Shown piece after piece: positions 36,209 through 44,471 of a DNA stretch of 64,000 nucleotides. Within the stretch, counting starts at the first letter, position 1. Each line of letters begins with the position of its first letter. Below the pieces are notes generated by a model, which was not told where the DNA came from, did not search any database, and was given only the letters and a program-made list of their open reading frames with translations. A program made the translations under genes and the position numbers. Source of the DNA: JBBDWK01 sp040902885 (GTDB lineage Bacteria; Acidobacteriota; Terriglobia; Bryobacterales; Bryobacteraceae); assembly GCA_040902885.1 (NCBI GenBank), contig JBBDWK010000032.1, forward strand, positions 1 to 64,000, written 5' to 3'.

Positions 36209-36886
36209 ATGAAATTTGGCATTATCGTCTTTCCCGGCAGCAATTGCGATCACGACGCCTGGCACTCTGCCAGCCAGGTTCTGAAGCAGCCGACGGAGTT
36301 TATCTGGCACGACTCCGCGACTCTCGGCGACGTGGATGCGGTGATCCTCCCCGGCGGCTTTTCCTACGGCGACTACCTGCGGTGCGGCGCCATCGCGAAG
36401 TTCTCGCCCGTCATGAAGGCCGTGAAGGATTTTGCCCGCTCGGGCGGACTGGTGCTTGGCATCTGCAATGGGTTTCAGATCCTGGTGGAATCCGGGCTGC
36501 TGCCCGGCGCGCTGATCCGCAACCGCGGCTTGCGCTTCATCTGCCGCGAGGTGCCGCTGCGCACCGAGACTTCCGCCTCCCCTTTTACGGCGGCGATTGA
36601 GAAGGGGCGCGTCCTGCGGATGCCGATCGCGCACGGCGAAGGCTGCTACTACGCCGACGAGCGCACGCTGGACGAGCTCGAGGCCGAAGACCGGATCGCT
36701 TTCCGTTACGTGGAGAATCCCAACGGCTCGCTGCGGGACATCGCGGGAGTGTTGAGCCGGGAGCGCAACGTGCTCGGGATGATGCCACATCCGGATCGGG
36801 CCACCGAAACTCTCATGGGATCGGCCGACGGCCTGGCGATCCTGGAATCCATGTCTCTTGCGCGCCTGGCGGCGCCGCTTCCATGA
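36209..36886 (+). CDS. purQ: Phosphoribosylformylglycinamidine synthase, glutaminase subunit
   Basis: PurQ releases ammonia from glutamine for the FGAM synthase reaction, step four of purine synthesis. The 225-residue protein has the class I glutaminase elbow LVLGICNGFQIL with the nucleophilic cysteine, the oxyanion region ILPGGFSYGDYLRCGAIAKF and the catalytic His/Glu in MMPHPDRATE. Its stop overlaps the purL ATG by 4 bases. A TACAAT at 36173-36178 in the 55-base gap upstream may be a weak internal promoter. Confidence 0.96.
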   Translation: MKFGIIVFPGSNCDHDAWHSASQVLKQPTEFIWHDSATLGDVDAVILPGGFSYGDYLRCGAIAKFSPVMKAVKDFARSGGLVLGICNGFQILVESGLLPGALIRNRGLRFICREVPLRTETSASPFTAAIEKGRVLRMPIAHGEGCYYADERTLDELEAEDRIAFRYVENPNGSLRDIAGVLSRERNVLGMMPHPDRATETLMGSADGLAILESMSLARLAAPLP

Positions 36887-39081
36887 TTGCCATCACCGAA
36901 GAATTGATCGCACAGCACCAGTTGACCGCGGAAGAGTACGACCGCATTGTGGCGATTCTGGGCCGCGAGCCGAATCTGACCGAGCTCGGAATTTTCGGCG
37001 TGATGTGGAGCGAGCACTGCTCGTACAAGAGCTCGCGAATCCACCTGAAAAAGCTGCCGACGCGCGGGAAGCTGGTGCTCCAGGGACCGGGCGAGAACGC
37101 GGGCATCGTCGATATCGGCGGCGGCTATGCGGTGGCGTTCAAAATCGAGTCGCACAATCACCCCAGCTTCATCGAACCGTTTCAAGGCGCGGCGACGGGC
37201 GTGGGCGGCATCTTGCGGGATATTTTCACCATGGGCGCGCGGCCCATTGCGGTTCTGGATTCGCTGCGTTTCGGCCCGCCGGACGATCCCGTGAACGGCG
37301 CGCGCAACCGGCGAATTCTGGAAGGCGTGGTTTCCGGCATCGCGCATTACGGCAATTGCCTTGGCGTTCCCACCGTCGGCGGGGAATGCGTTTTCGAGCC
37401 TTGCTATAACGGCAATCCGCTGGTGAACGTATTCGCTCTGGGCGTCTTCAAGAAGGACGAAATCTTTTACGCAAGCGCCTCGGGCGTGGGCAACCCCGTG
37501 GTTTACGTGGGCGCGAAGACCGGGCGCGACGGCATTCACGGCGCATCCATGGCGTCGGCCGAGTTTACGGAAGAATCGAAACAGAAGCGCCCCAACGTGC
37601 AGATGGGCGACCCGTTCCTCGAAAAGCTGCTGCTCGAAGCCTGCTTGGAGGCGATGAAGACCGGCGCCGTGGTGGCCATTCAGGACATGGGCGCGGCGGG
37701 ACTCAGCTGCTCCACCTGCGAGATGGGGAGCCGCGGCGGGACGGGCATCGAGATCGATCTGGCGCTGGTTCCGCAGCGCGAGACCGGGATGACGCCCTAC
37801 GAGATCATGCTCTCCGAGTCGCAGGAGCGCATGTTGCTGGTGGCGGAGAAAGGCCGCGAGGACGAAGTGTTTCGCGTCTTCCGCAAGTGGGGGTTGGACG
37901 CGGTGACCATCGGCAGGGTAACGGACGATGGCGTGCTTCGCGTGAAAAATTATGGCGAGGCGGTAGCCGAGATTCCGAACCGGCCGCTGGCCGACGAAGC
38001 GCCGCTCTACAAGCGTCCCTACACGCAGCCGCTGCGTACCGTGCCCATGGAGCTGCCGGTCCCGGACAGCGGCGACCTGAACGCGGACCTGGAAACGCTC
38101 ATCGGGTCTCACGACATCCGGTCCAAGCGCTGGATCTGGGAGCAGTACGATTACATGGTCCGCACCAACACGGTGGCAGGGCCGGGCGGCGATGCGGCCG
38201 TGGTGCGCGTGAAGGAGACCGGCGCCTCGCTCGCCATCTCTCTCGACGGCAATGGCCGTTACTGCTATCTTTCGCCTCGCGAAGGCGCGCGGTTGAACGT
38301 GGCGGAGTGTTGCCGGAACCTGGCAACCGTCGGCGCGACGCCCGTGGCGGCCACCAACAATCTGAATTTCGGCAATCCGGAGCGGCCGGAGATCATGGCT
38401 CAGCTCGTGGAGGCCATCGAAGGCATGTCCGAGGCGTGCAGCTTCTTCGAAACTCCGATTACCGGCGGCAACGTGAGCCTCTACAACGAAACGCTGGGCG
38501 AGGGCATTTTCCCTACCCCGGTGATCGGCGTCGTGGGTTTGATGAAGACCGCCGCGCCGGCGGGTATTCATTTCAAAGCGGCCGGCCGCGCCGTGGTGCT
38601 GCTGGGCGGGCTGGGCGCTTGCGATGCGATCCGGTTCGGCGGAACAAAATATGCAAAGTACGTTTTAAATAGTCTTTGGGGATTGCCGCCGGCCCTGGAC
38701 ATGGAGTACGAAAAACGCGTTCACGACGCCGTGCGGGAGATTCTGGCCGCGGGTCTCGCGGAATCGGCACACGACCTCAGCGATGGAGGTCTCGCGGTAA
38801 CCGCGGTTGAATCGTCGTTCGGTCCGGCGGGGATCGGAGCGGCATTGGATCTCGAATCCGACGCGCGGCCCGAGTTTCTGCTCTTCCACGAGGGGCCGTC
38901 GCGCGTCCTGCTTTCCACGGCGCAGCCGGAGAAAATTTCCGGGATCGCGGCACAGCATGGAGTAGAGGCGCCGGTGATCGGAGTTACCATGGAAGGGCGA
39001 GTCGGTATCCGCAACCGCGGAAAAGTTCTCGTCGATCGTCCGGTCGCCCGCCTCAAGAGTTTGTGGGATCGCATTGACTGA
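36883..39081 (+). CDS. purL: Phosphoribosylformylglycinamidine synthase, synthetase subunit
   Basis: The small-type PurL (732 residues) catalyses ATP-dependent FGAR amidation in a complex with PurQ and PurS. Visible motifs are FGVMWSEHCSYKSSRIHL, LQGPGENAGIVDIGGGYAVA, FKIESHNHPSFIEPFQGAAT and, in the second half, LNFGNPERPEIM and ETPITGGNVSLYNET. Both AIRS-like halves are complete. The PurS subunit that this type needs is not in the window. purF follows after 23 bases. Confidence 0.97.
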   Translation: MIAITEELIAQHQLTAEEYDRIVAILGREPNLTELGIFGVMWSEHCSYKSSRIHLKKLPTRGKLVLQGPGENAGIVDIGGGYAVAFKIESHNHPSFIEPFQGAATGVGGILRDIFTMGARPIAVLDSLRFGPPDDPVNGARNRRILEGVVSGIAHYGNCLGVPTVGGECVFEPCYNGNPLVNVFALGVFKKDEIFYASASGVGNPVVYVGAKTGRDGIHGASMASAEFTEESKQKRPNVQMGDPFLEKLLLEACLEAMKTGAVVAIQDMGAAGLSCSTCEMGSRGGTGIEIDLALVPQRETGMTPYEIMLSESQERMLLVAEKGREDEVFRVFRKWGLDAVTIGRVTDDGVLRVKNYGEAVAEIPNRPLADEAPLYKRPYTQPLRTVPMELPVPDSGDLNADLETLIGSHDIRSKRWIWEQYDYMVRTNTVAGPGGDAAVVRVKETGASLAISLDGNGRYCYLSPREGARLNVAECCRNLATVGATPVAATNNLNFGNPERPEIMAQLVEAIEGMSEACSFFETPITGGNVSLYNETLGEGIFPTPVIGVVGLMKTAAPAGIHFKAAGRAVVLLGGLGACDAIRFGGTKYAKYVLNSLWGLPPALDMEYEKRVHDAVREILAAGLAESAHDLSDGGLAVTAVESSFGPAGIGAALDLESDARPEFLLFHEGPSRVLLSTAQPEKISGIAAQHGVEAPVIGVTMEGRVGIRNRGKVLVDRPVARLKSLWDRID

Positions 39082-39104
39082 CAGCTTTCAGGGAGCGCAA
39101 CGTC

Positions 39105-40523
39105 ATGTTTGACAAGTTCCGCGAGGAATGCGGCGTCTTCGCCATCTACGGCCATCCGGAGGCCTCCAAGCTGGCCTACCTGGGACTCTACGCCCTGCAG
39201 CATCGCGGGCAGGAGAGCGCGGGCATCGCCTCGAGCGACGGCATGGAGATCCACTGCAGAAAGTCCATGGGGCACGTGGCCGATATCTTCACCAATCCCG
39301 TGCTGAAGGAACTGCCGGGCGATCTTGCGATCGGTCACACCCGCTACTCCACCGCGGGCGACACGGCGCTGCTGAACGCACAGCCCTTCTCCGTCGCCTG
39401 CAACAAAGGGCGGATCGCGGTGGCGCACAACGGCAACATCACCAACGCGGACGAGCTGCGCGGCGAACTGGAGCGGCGCGGCTCCATATTCCAGGCCAAT
39501 AGCGACACCGAAGTCATTCTGCATCTGGTGGCGCACTCCCGGGAGCGCACGCTGGCAGGCGCGCTGCGCGATGCGATGCTGCAGCTCGAAGGCGCGTTTT
39601 CTCTGGTCTTCCTTGCCGAAGACCGCATCATCGTCGCACGCGACCCTCACGGCTTCCGCCCGCTCGCCATGGGCCAGATGGAGCTCGCCGACGGTAAGGT
39701 CTGCTACGTCTTCGCCTCGGAGACCTGCGCCTTCGACCTCATCGGCGCGGTGTACCTGAACGACGTCCTGCCGGGCGAGATGGTGATTGTCGGTCCGGAA
39801 GGCGTGACCAGAGAGATGTATACGCCGGCACAGGCCAGCGCCCAGTGCGTATTCGAGCACGTCTACTTCTCCCGCCCGGACTCGGTGGTTTTCGGCCGGG
39901 CAGTGCAGGAGTCGCGCGAACGGCTCGGGCGGCTGCTGGCGATCGAGCACCCGGTGGATGCCGACCTGGTAGTGCCTGTTCCCGATTCGGGCGTGTCCGC
40001 CGCCATCGGCTTTTCGGCCGAGTCCGGCATCCCCTTCCGTCAGGCGCTGATCCGCAATCACTATGTGGGGCGCACGTTCATCGAGCCTTCGCAGGCGATT
40101 CGCGATTTTGGCGTGCGCCTGAAGCTCAACCCCATCCGGCATCTGCTCGAAGGCAAGCGCGTGATTCTGGTGGACGATTCCATTGTGCGCGGCACCACCT
40201 CGCGCAAGATTGTGCGCATGGTGCGGCAGGCCGGCGCGCGCGAGGTGCATTTGAGAGTCTCCTGCCCGCCGACGATTTCGCCCTGTTTTTATGGGGTGGA
40301 TACGCCGACCAAGAACGAGCTGATCGCCTCCAATCACACGGTGGAGGAGATCCGCCGTTTCGTGGAAGCCGACACGCTCGGATACCTGTCGCTGTCCTCC
40401 CTGCGCGAGGCGGTCGCCGACGACCGCCACGAGTATTGCTACGCCTGCTACACGGGCGACTATCCGACGGATCTGGTTAACATCGAGCAGTTAGTAGCGG
40501 CTAAACCGCGCCGCAACGGCTGA
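39105..40523 (+). CDS. purF: Amidophosphoribosyltransferase
   Basis: PurF makes 5-phosphoribosylamine from PRPP and glutamine, the first committed step of purine synthesis. At 472 residues it has an N-terminal Ntn glutaminase domain whose nucleophile is the Cys at position 9 (FREECGVFAIYG), implying removal of a short propeptide, and a phosphoribosyltransferase domain with the PRPP motif ILVDDSIVRGTTSRK. Cysteines such as those in YCYACYTGDYP near the C terminus are consistent with the iron-sulfur type. It closes the purQ-purL-purF set. Confidence 0.97.
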   Translation: MFDKFREECGVFAIYGHPEASKLAYLGLYALQHRGQESAGIASSDGMEIHCRKSMGHVADIFTNPVLKELPGDLAIGHTRYSTAGDTALLNAQPFSVACNKGRIAVAHNGNITNADELRGELERRGSIFQANSDTEVILHLVAHSRERTLAGALRDAMLQLEGAFSLVFLAEDRIIVARDPHGFRPLAMGQMELADGKVCYVFASETCAFDLIGAVYLNDVLPGEMVIVGPEGVTREMYTPAQASAQCVFEHVYFSRPDSVVFGRAVQESRERLGRLLAIEHPVDADLVVPVPDSGVSAAIGFSAESGIPFRQALIRNHYVGRTFIEPSQAIRDFGVRLKLNPIRHLLEGKRVILVDDSIVRGTTSRKIVRMVRQAGAREVHLRVSCPPTISPCFYGVDTPTKNELIASNHTVEEIRRFVEADTLGYLSLSSLREAVADDRHEYCYACYTGDYPTDLVNIEQLVAAKPRRNG

Positions 40524-40827
40524 CCGAGCGGATCGGATAAGCGGGCTTGCAATCTCGCGGACGACGCGTCGGGTTGCCGGTCGTGGTGGGTTTGTGATTC
40601 CCGCCCAGACTGAGCGGCCAGCGCTGGCAGCGGTCGCCAGACAGCCGGAATCCAGTTGATGGGGACGGGATATTCCGGGCGGAGGTGAGGCGATGCAACT
40701 CCAAGTGGCCCGAATGAATGAACTGCCGGCTGTGTTTACCGAGAGGAACTAACTAGCGCCCCGCTCTCCAGTTTTAAACAGAATGGCCCATTCTGTTCAG
40801 CGAACGCGCCCGTTACCGAGGGTTCCG
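40524..40827. other. 304-base non-coding stretch with one palindrome
   Basis: No supported gene lies between purF and the convergent PEP-CTERM gene. A 67-codon frame on the minus strand (40501-40704) has low-complexity composition and runs into purF, so I do not call it. The only structure seen is the palindrome at 40777-40797, which sits 30 bases from the PEP-CTERM stop and could end transcription from both sides. Confidence 0.6.
40777..40797. repeat. GAACAG-type palindrome, copy 1
   Basis: AACAGAAT (40777-40784), five bases, ATTCTGTT (40790-40797) form a perfect 8-bp stem. The flanks (TTTAA before, CAG after) resemble copies 2 and 3 at 41642 and 43836. It lies downstream of two convergent genes. 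Confidence 0.75.
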
Positions 40828-41544
40828 TCAAGAGACTACAGGTATCGATCCTTTGCGACGACAGACGAGCACCAAGGAGCCGAAACCTATGGCCAGCAGC
40901 ACAAACGAGCTTGGCTCGGGGATTGGCTCCGGGATCTCTTCAAACGCTTCTACGTCGGCTCTAATCTGCTCTCCGGCTTCGGTGCCGACCTCGCCGAAGA
41001 ACAGGGCCGTACTCGGCCCGAGTGCTATACGAGGATTAAACGTCAAGGTGAGAGAGCCGCCGTCGCCCAGAGTAAGGGAGCCAAAGACATTGTCAGTGTT
41101 GAGGTCAAACGGATCAAATGAGGCATCGAGTTGAGTCAGTGTCGACAAACTCGGATCAATCAGGTTGGCCGCCAAAGAGCCATTCGTCGGCCCTGGACGA
41201 GCCGCAGTGGGTTGGAATGCAGGGTTGGCGGTCGGTCGGATTCCGCCGGTCACAAACGACAAGTCGGTCGCAAACGTGCGGTCACTTGCGGTTGCGAACA
41301 TGCCATCCGTATCGAGGAAAATGAAATCGAGATCGAACCCTGAAAAAACCCCAGGTGAGCCGCCGGTTTGACTGTTACTGTCAGTAATTCTGACCGCTCC
41401 AACGCTAGTGAGGCCCGTACCAGTGAAGGAGCCTGTGAAGACTGTGGTCTGACCCACGATACCGAAGGTTGAAATGGTGAGTGTGGCAGCGCTAACTGAT
41501 ACCGCACCAGACAATGCGAACAGGATAACGAACGCTTTTGACAT
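40828..41544 (-). CDS. PEP-CTERM sorting-domain protein
   Basis: This 238-residue exported protein has a signal peptide (FVILFALSGAVSVSAA), a beta-rich middle without a known domain, and a C-terminal PEP-CTERM signal: IPEPSSF (about 208-214), a hydrophobic helix and the basic cluster CRRK. PEP-CTERM proteins are sorted and cut by an exosortase and usually belong to the extracellular matrix. No exosortase gene is in the window. The start follows GGAGG. It is flanked by palindrome copies 1 and 2. Confidence 0.9.
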   Translation of the reverse strand: MSKAFVILFALSGAVSVSAATLTISTFGIVGQTTVFTGSFTGTGLTSVGAVRITDSNSQTGGSPGVFSGFDLDFIFLDTDGMFATASDRTFATDLSFVTGGIRPTANPAFQPTAARPGPTNGSLAANLIDPSLSTLTQLDASFDPFDLNTDNVFGSLTLGDGGSLTLTFNPRIALGPSTALFFGEVGTEAGEQIRADVEAFEEIPEPIPEPSSFVLLAIGFGSLVLVCRRKGSIPVVS

Positions 41545-42189
41545 CGTTCCTCCTCATTCAAGGATTGTTTTTGATTCGGTCCTTCGAGGTAGTATACAGT
41601 AGCCAACAGCAAAATACGGATATCCTCGAACGCTTCGATTAAACAGAATTGCCACTTCTGTTCAAGTTTTGGCCTGCCCCGACGCCGTGGCCCAAAGTCA
41701 GGTGCTGTTTAATTTCGGCCTCCATGTTCGTGCCGGCGCCAGCCAGACCCGCACCCACGGCACGACGCTTACCTACAGCCGTTCTCGTGGCAAGTCTGAA
41801 GGCACAAGCCGCGGAGAGACTCACACCGCCGGCCACACCGAAACCAGCGGCGGCGGCGAAAGCTCGAGCGAAAGCAGCGAGCCGATAATGGCCTCCTCCG
41901 CCCACGTGTCCAGCTTCGTCGGTGCTGTGTTGACCCCACGCACGTAAGGCTGCATCTACGCGACGCGAGACGGCGGCGGAAATATCGCCTTCACCGGCGA
42001 AGGCGAAGGGGTTGTAGCCCAGCACGTAGTCGCCACTGGCGAGGTTCCAGAGGAACGCGCGGGGGTGCGCAGGTGCAGCAGACATCGGTGCGCCACAAAC
42101 GCCGCCAAACGATTTACGGACAACCAACGGAACGGGGGGCGATGGTCTATGGTATGCTTTTCCAGACAGAAGCGGGGACAAATGTTCCT
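41545..42189. other. Gene-free zone with possible degraded coding remnants
   Basis: No intact gene is supported. A 180-codon minus-strand frame (41639-42181) begins in the upstream part of the propeller gene and ends in palindrome copy 2. Part of it (LWNLASGDYVLGYNPFAFAG, then EGDISAAVSRRVDAALRAWG) faintly resembles conjugative-transfer-type ATPases. A plus-strand stretch near 41740-41880 encodes a Ser/Thr/Gly/His-rich run such as TRTHGTTLTYSRSRGKSEGT, like linkers in the same proteins. Opposite orientation suggests rearranged relics, but this rests on impressions, not on alignment. Confidence 0.35.
41642..41662. repeat. GAACAG-type palindrome, copy 2
   Basis: AACAGAA (41642-41648), a seven-base loop and TTCTGTT (41656-41662). 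The 21-base core is identical to copy 3 at 43836, in the same orientation. It lies about 100 bases upstream of the PEP-CTERM start. Confidence 0.8.
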
Positions 42190-43812
42190 ATGAAACGGAG
42201 TGGATTTGGCTTCGTAGTTTCATTCCTGGCGCTGACAGGGTATGCGTGGGCTCCTGAAGCCCAAGTTCAGACCGTCCGCCTAGGTCCGTACCACACCCCT
42301 AAACGATCCGAGTTGACGGTAAGCAAAGACGGGCTAAATGTAGCCTATGTCATCCGCACCCCTGGGGGATCCGCATTCAGAGTAAGGACAGATGGGCTCA
42401 TCCCAATAGACGGGAAAGAGTCCGTGATCGTCAGCGGTCAAGCGGGTCCGAAGTATGACGAGATTCGAGACAATCCAGTGTTCAGCCCGGACGGTAAGCG
42501 AGTCGCCTATGTGGCAAGGGAAGGCACGAAATCGTTGGTTGTAGTCAACGGGAAAGCGGGTCCGGAGTATGACGGGGTTACGAGGCCGGTGTTCAGCCCG
42601 GACGGTAAGCGAGTCGCCTATGGAGTCAAAAACGGCACGAAATCGTTCGTTGTAGTCGACGGGAAAGCGGGTCCGGAGTATGACGTCCTTCGACCGGATG
42701 TGATGTTCAGTCCGGACTCCAAGCGGGTCGCCTACGCGGCAAGGAAAGGCAAGAAAGACTTCGTAGTAGTCGACGGGGCAGTGGGTCCGGAATATGATGG
42801 GACCATAACGAATCGGGGTCCGGTGTTCAGCCCGGACAGTAAGCGAGTCGCCTATGCGGCCAAAAAGGGCGAGAAATGGTTCGTGATCGTTGACGGGAAA
42901 GCGAGTCCGGAATATGACGGGATTATATTCATGCCGGTGTTCAGCCGGGACGGTAAGCGAGTCGCCTACAGCGTCAAAGAAGGCATGAAACGGCTTGTGG
43001 TCGTCGACGGTAAAGCGAGTCCGGAGTATGACGGCGTTTTTCAGGATGATCCTTCCGCATCCGGATTTACTCCCGCATTCAGCCCAGATGGCAAGCGGGT
43101 CGCCTACGCGGCCCAAGACGGCGAGAAAAGTTTCGTGGTCGTTGACGGGAAAGCGGGTCCGAAGTATGACGGCAGCTTTTCATCTCCTCTGTTTTTTTTC
43201 AGCCCGGACAGTAAGCGAGTCGCCTACGGCGTCAAAGAAGGCGAGAAAAAATGGTTCCTGGTCGTCGACGGTAAAGCGAGTCCGGAGTATGACGAGATTC
43301 TGGTGAGTCCGTTTAGCCCGGACTCCAAGCGGGTCGCCTACGCGGCCAAAAAGGGCGAGAAATGGTTCGTGATCGTTGACGGGAAAGCGGGTCCGGAGTA
43401 TGACGGGGTTATAACCGACCGGGAGAACCGCCGTTGGGCGGTGTTCAGCCCGGACGGTAAGCGAGTCGCCTATGCGGCCGAAAAGGGCGAGAAATATCTC
43501 GTAGTAGTCGACGGGCAGGTGGGTCCGGAGTATGAGGGGATTAGCATACCCATCTTCAGTCCGGACTCCAAGCGGGTCGCTTACGCGGCAAGGGAAGGCA
43601 AGAAAGACTTCGTAGTAGTCGACGGGCAGGTGGGTCCGGAATATGAGGCGGTCATCAAAAACGGTCCGACGTTTCACTCTGACGGAAGGCTGGAATACCT
43701 GGCTTTCAGAGGTAGTTCCCTCTATCGGGTCAACCACATTCCCGCCCTGCCCACGCTCCACAAGAGGCCTGTAGCGCCTAGAGGCTCCCCAAAGCGCTCT
43801 GGGCAGCCCTAA
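42190..43812 (+). CDS. Exported repeat propeller protein (WD40/TolB-like, about 40-residue units)
   Basis: From the ATG at 42190 the protein has 540 residues, with a signal peptide (GFGFVVSFLALTGYAWA). The frame is open upstream to 42073 but without a sensible N terminus. The mature part consists of ten near-identical units of 34-46 residues with the core FSPDGKRVAYAAKKGEKWF, then VIVDGKAGPEYDG, bounded by a degenerate first unit (LTVSKDGLNVAYVIRTPG) and last unit (FHSDGRLEYLAFRG). The unit resembles the PD40/TolB blade. High DNA similarity between units indicates recent expansion. Palindromes flank the gene. The role is unknown; a secreted binding protein is plausible. Confidence 0.85.
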   Translation: MKRSGFGFVVSFLALTGYAWAPEAQVQTVRLGPYHTPKRSELTVSKDGLNVAYVIRTPGGSAFRVRTDGLIPIDGKESVIVSGQAGPKYDEIRDNPVFSPDGKRVAYVAREGTKSLVVVNGKAGPEYDGVTRPVFSPDGKRVAYGVKNGTKSFVVVDGKAGPEYDVLRPDVMFSPDSKRVAYAARKGKKDFVVVDGAVGPEYDGTITNRGPVFSPDSKRVAYAAKKGEKWFVIVDGKASPEYDGIIFMPVFSRDGKRVAYSVKEGMKRLVVVDGKASPEYDGVFQDDPSASGFTPAFSPDGKRVAYAAQDGEKSFVVVDGKAGPKYDGSFSSPLFFFSPDSKRVAYGVKEGEKKWFLVVDGKASPEYDEILVSPFSPDSKRVAYAAKKGEKWFVIVDGKAGPEYDGVITDRENRRWAVFSPDGKRVAYAAEKGEKYLVVVDGQVGPEYEGISIPIFSPDSKRVAYAAREGKKDFVVVDGQVGPEYEAVIKNGPTFHSDGRLEYLAFRGSSLYRVNHIPALPTLHKRPVAPRGSPKRSGQP

Positions 43813-43835
43813 ACGACCGCCGAAAGCGGCCGTTG

Positions 43836-43856
43836 AACAGAATTGCCACTTCTGTT
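43836..43856. repeat. GAACAG-type palindrome, copy 3
   Basis: AACAGAA (43836-43842), a seven-base loop, TTCTGTT (43850-43856), 24 bases after the propeller stop. The core equals copy 2. It could act as the propeller gene's terminator: the stem is followed by TAAAATT. Confidence 0.8.
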
Positions 43857-43950
43857 TAAAATTGAGATTCCTCGCTGAGGTGGCCAAGCACGCATCTCCA
43901 TTTGATTCAACGGAACCACACACTTTGGGCTACGGCGGTCGAGGGGATTT

Positions 43951-43976
43951 TGAACAGATCTCGGGAGAACTGTTCA
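43951..43976. repeat. GAACAG-type palindrome, variant copy 4
   Basis: TGAACAG (43951-43957), twelve bases, CTGTTCA (43970-43976). The arms match the outer part of the other copies, but the loop differs. It lies in the 296-base gap before the second padR gene. Confidence 0.6.
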
Positions 43977-44070
43977 GAACGCCTGAATCCGCATGGCACC
44001 GTAAAACGGCGCAGCCGGAAACCGCGCCTCCCGAACATCAGAGTGGATCAACCGGCCTCCCAATCTCCCT

Positions 44071-44099
44071 TTGACATTCTACTAGAACCGGCGTATGCT
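44071..44099 (+). promoter_or_regulatory. Promoter of the second PadR-ADOP pair
   Basis: TTGACA (44071-44076), a 17-base spacer and TATGCT (44094-44099) make a strong sigma-70 promoter. The -10 box ends 9 bases before the padR ATG, the same distance as in the first PadR gene. The spacer contains the perfect palindrome TTCTACTAGAA (44077-44087), a candidate PadR operator. Confidence 0.75.
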
Positions 44100-44108
44100 C
44101 GACCTAGA

Positions 44109-44471
44109 ATGTCTACCAATCCAGAAAAGGACCGCCTCGAGCTGTTGCAGGGCACCCTCGACCTGCTGATCCTGCGGACGCTGCTGTTCGGGCCCGCCCA
44201 CGGCCATGCCATCGCCAAAGCCATCGAGCGCAATTCCGAGGACGTACTGCAGGTCGAGCAGGGGTCTCTCTATCCGGCGCTCCATCGACTCATCAAGCGG
44301 GGATGGATCTCCGTTAAAGACGGGATCTCGGAAAACAATCGCCGCGCCAAGTATTACCAGCTCACCGCGAAGGGCCGCAAACAGTTGCAGGTCGAAACCA
44401 CGAAGTGGGACAGGCTGGCCCAGGCCATCGCCCGAATCCTTCGGCCGGCGGAACCGGAGGGAAAACCGTGA
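44109..44471 (+). CDS. PadR-family transcriptional regulator
   Basis: This 120-residue winged-helix regulator starts at the ATG at 44109; the longer open frame upstream crosses the promoter and is rejected. It has LLQGTLDLLILRTLLFGPAH, VEQGSLYPALHRLIKRGWI and SENNRRAKYYQLTAKGRKQL, closely similar to the PadR at 23887. Its stop overlaps the GTG of the ADOP gene, so the two are translationally coupled. Confidence 0.93.
   Translation: MSTNPEKDRLELLQGTLDLLILRTLLFGPAHGHAIAKAIERNSEDVLQVEQGSLYPALHRLIKRGWISVKDGISENNRRAKYYQLTAKGRKQLQVETTKWDRLAQAIARILRPAEPEGKP

Noticed and set aside
36706..38571. 621-codon minus-strand frame opposite purQ and purL
   Set aside because: Antisense shadow of highly conserved purine genes, with His/Arg-rich composition typical of such frames.
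40501..40704. 67-codon minus-strand frame in the purF-PEP-CTERM gap
   Set aside because: Low-complexity basic sequence, no ribosome binding site, overlap with purF, no family resemblance.
42190..43812. CRISPR-like array
   Set aside because: The regular DNA repetition comes from protein-coding units of 34-46 codons in one open frame, not from short repeats with unique spacers.
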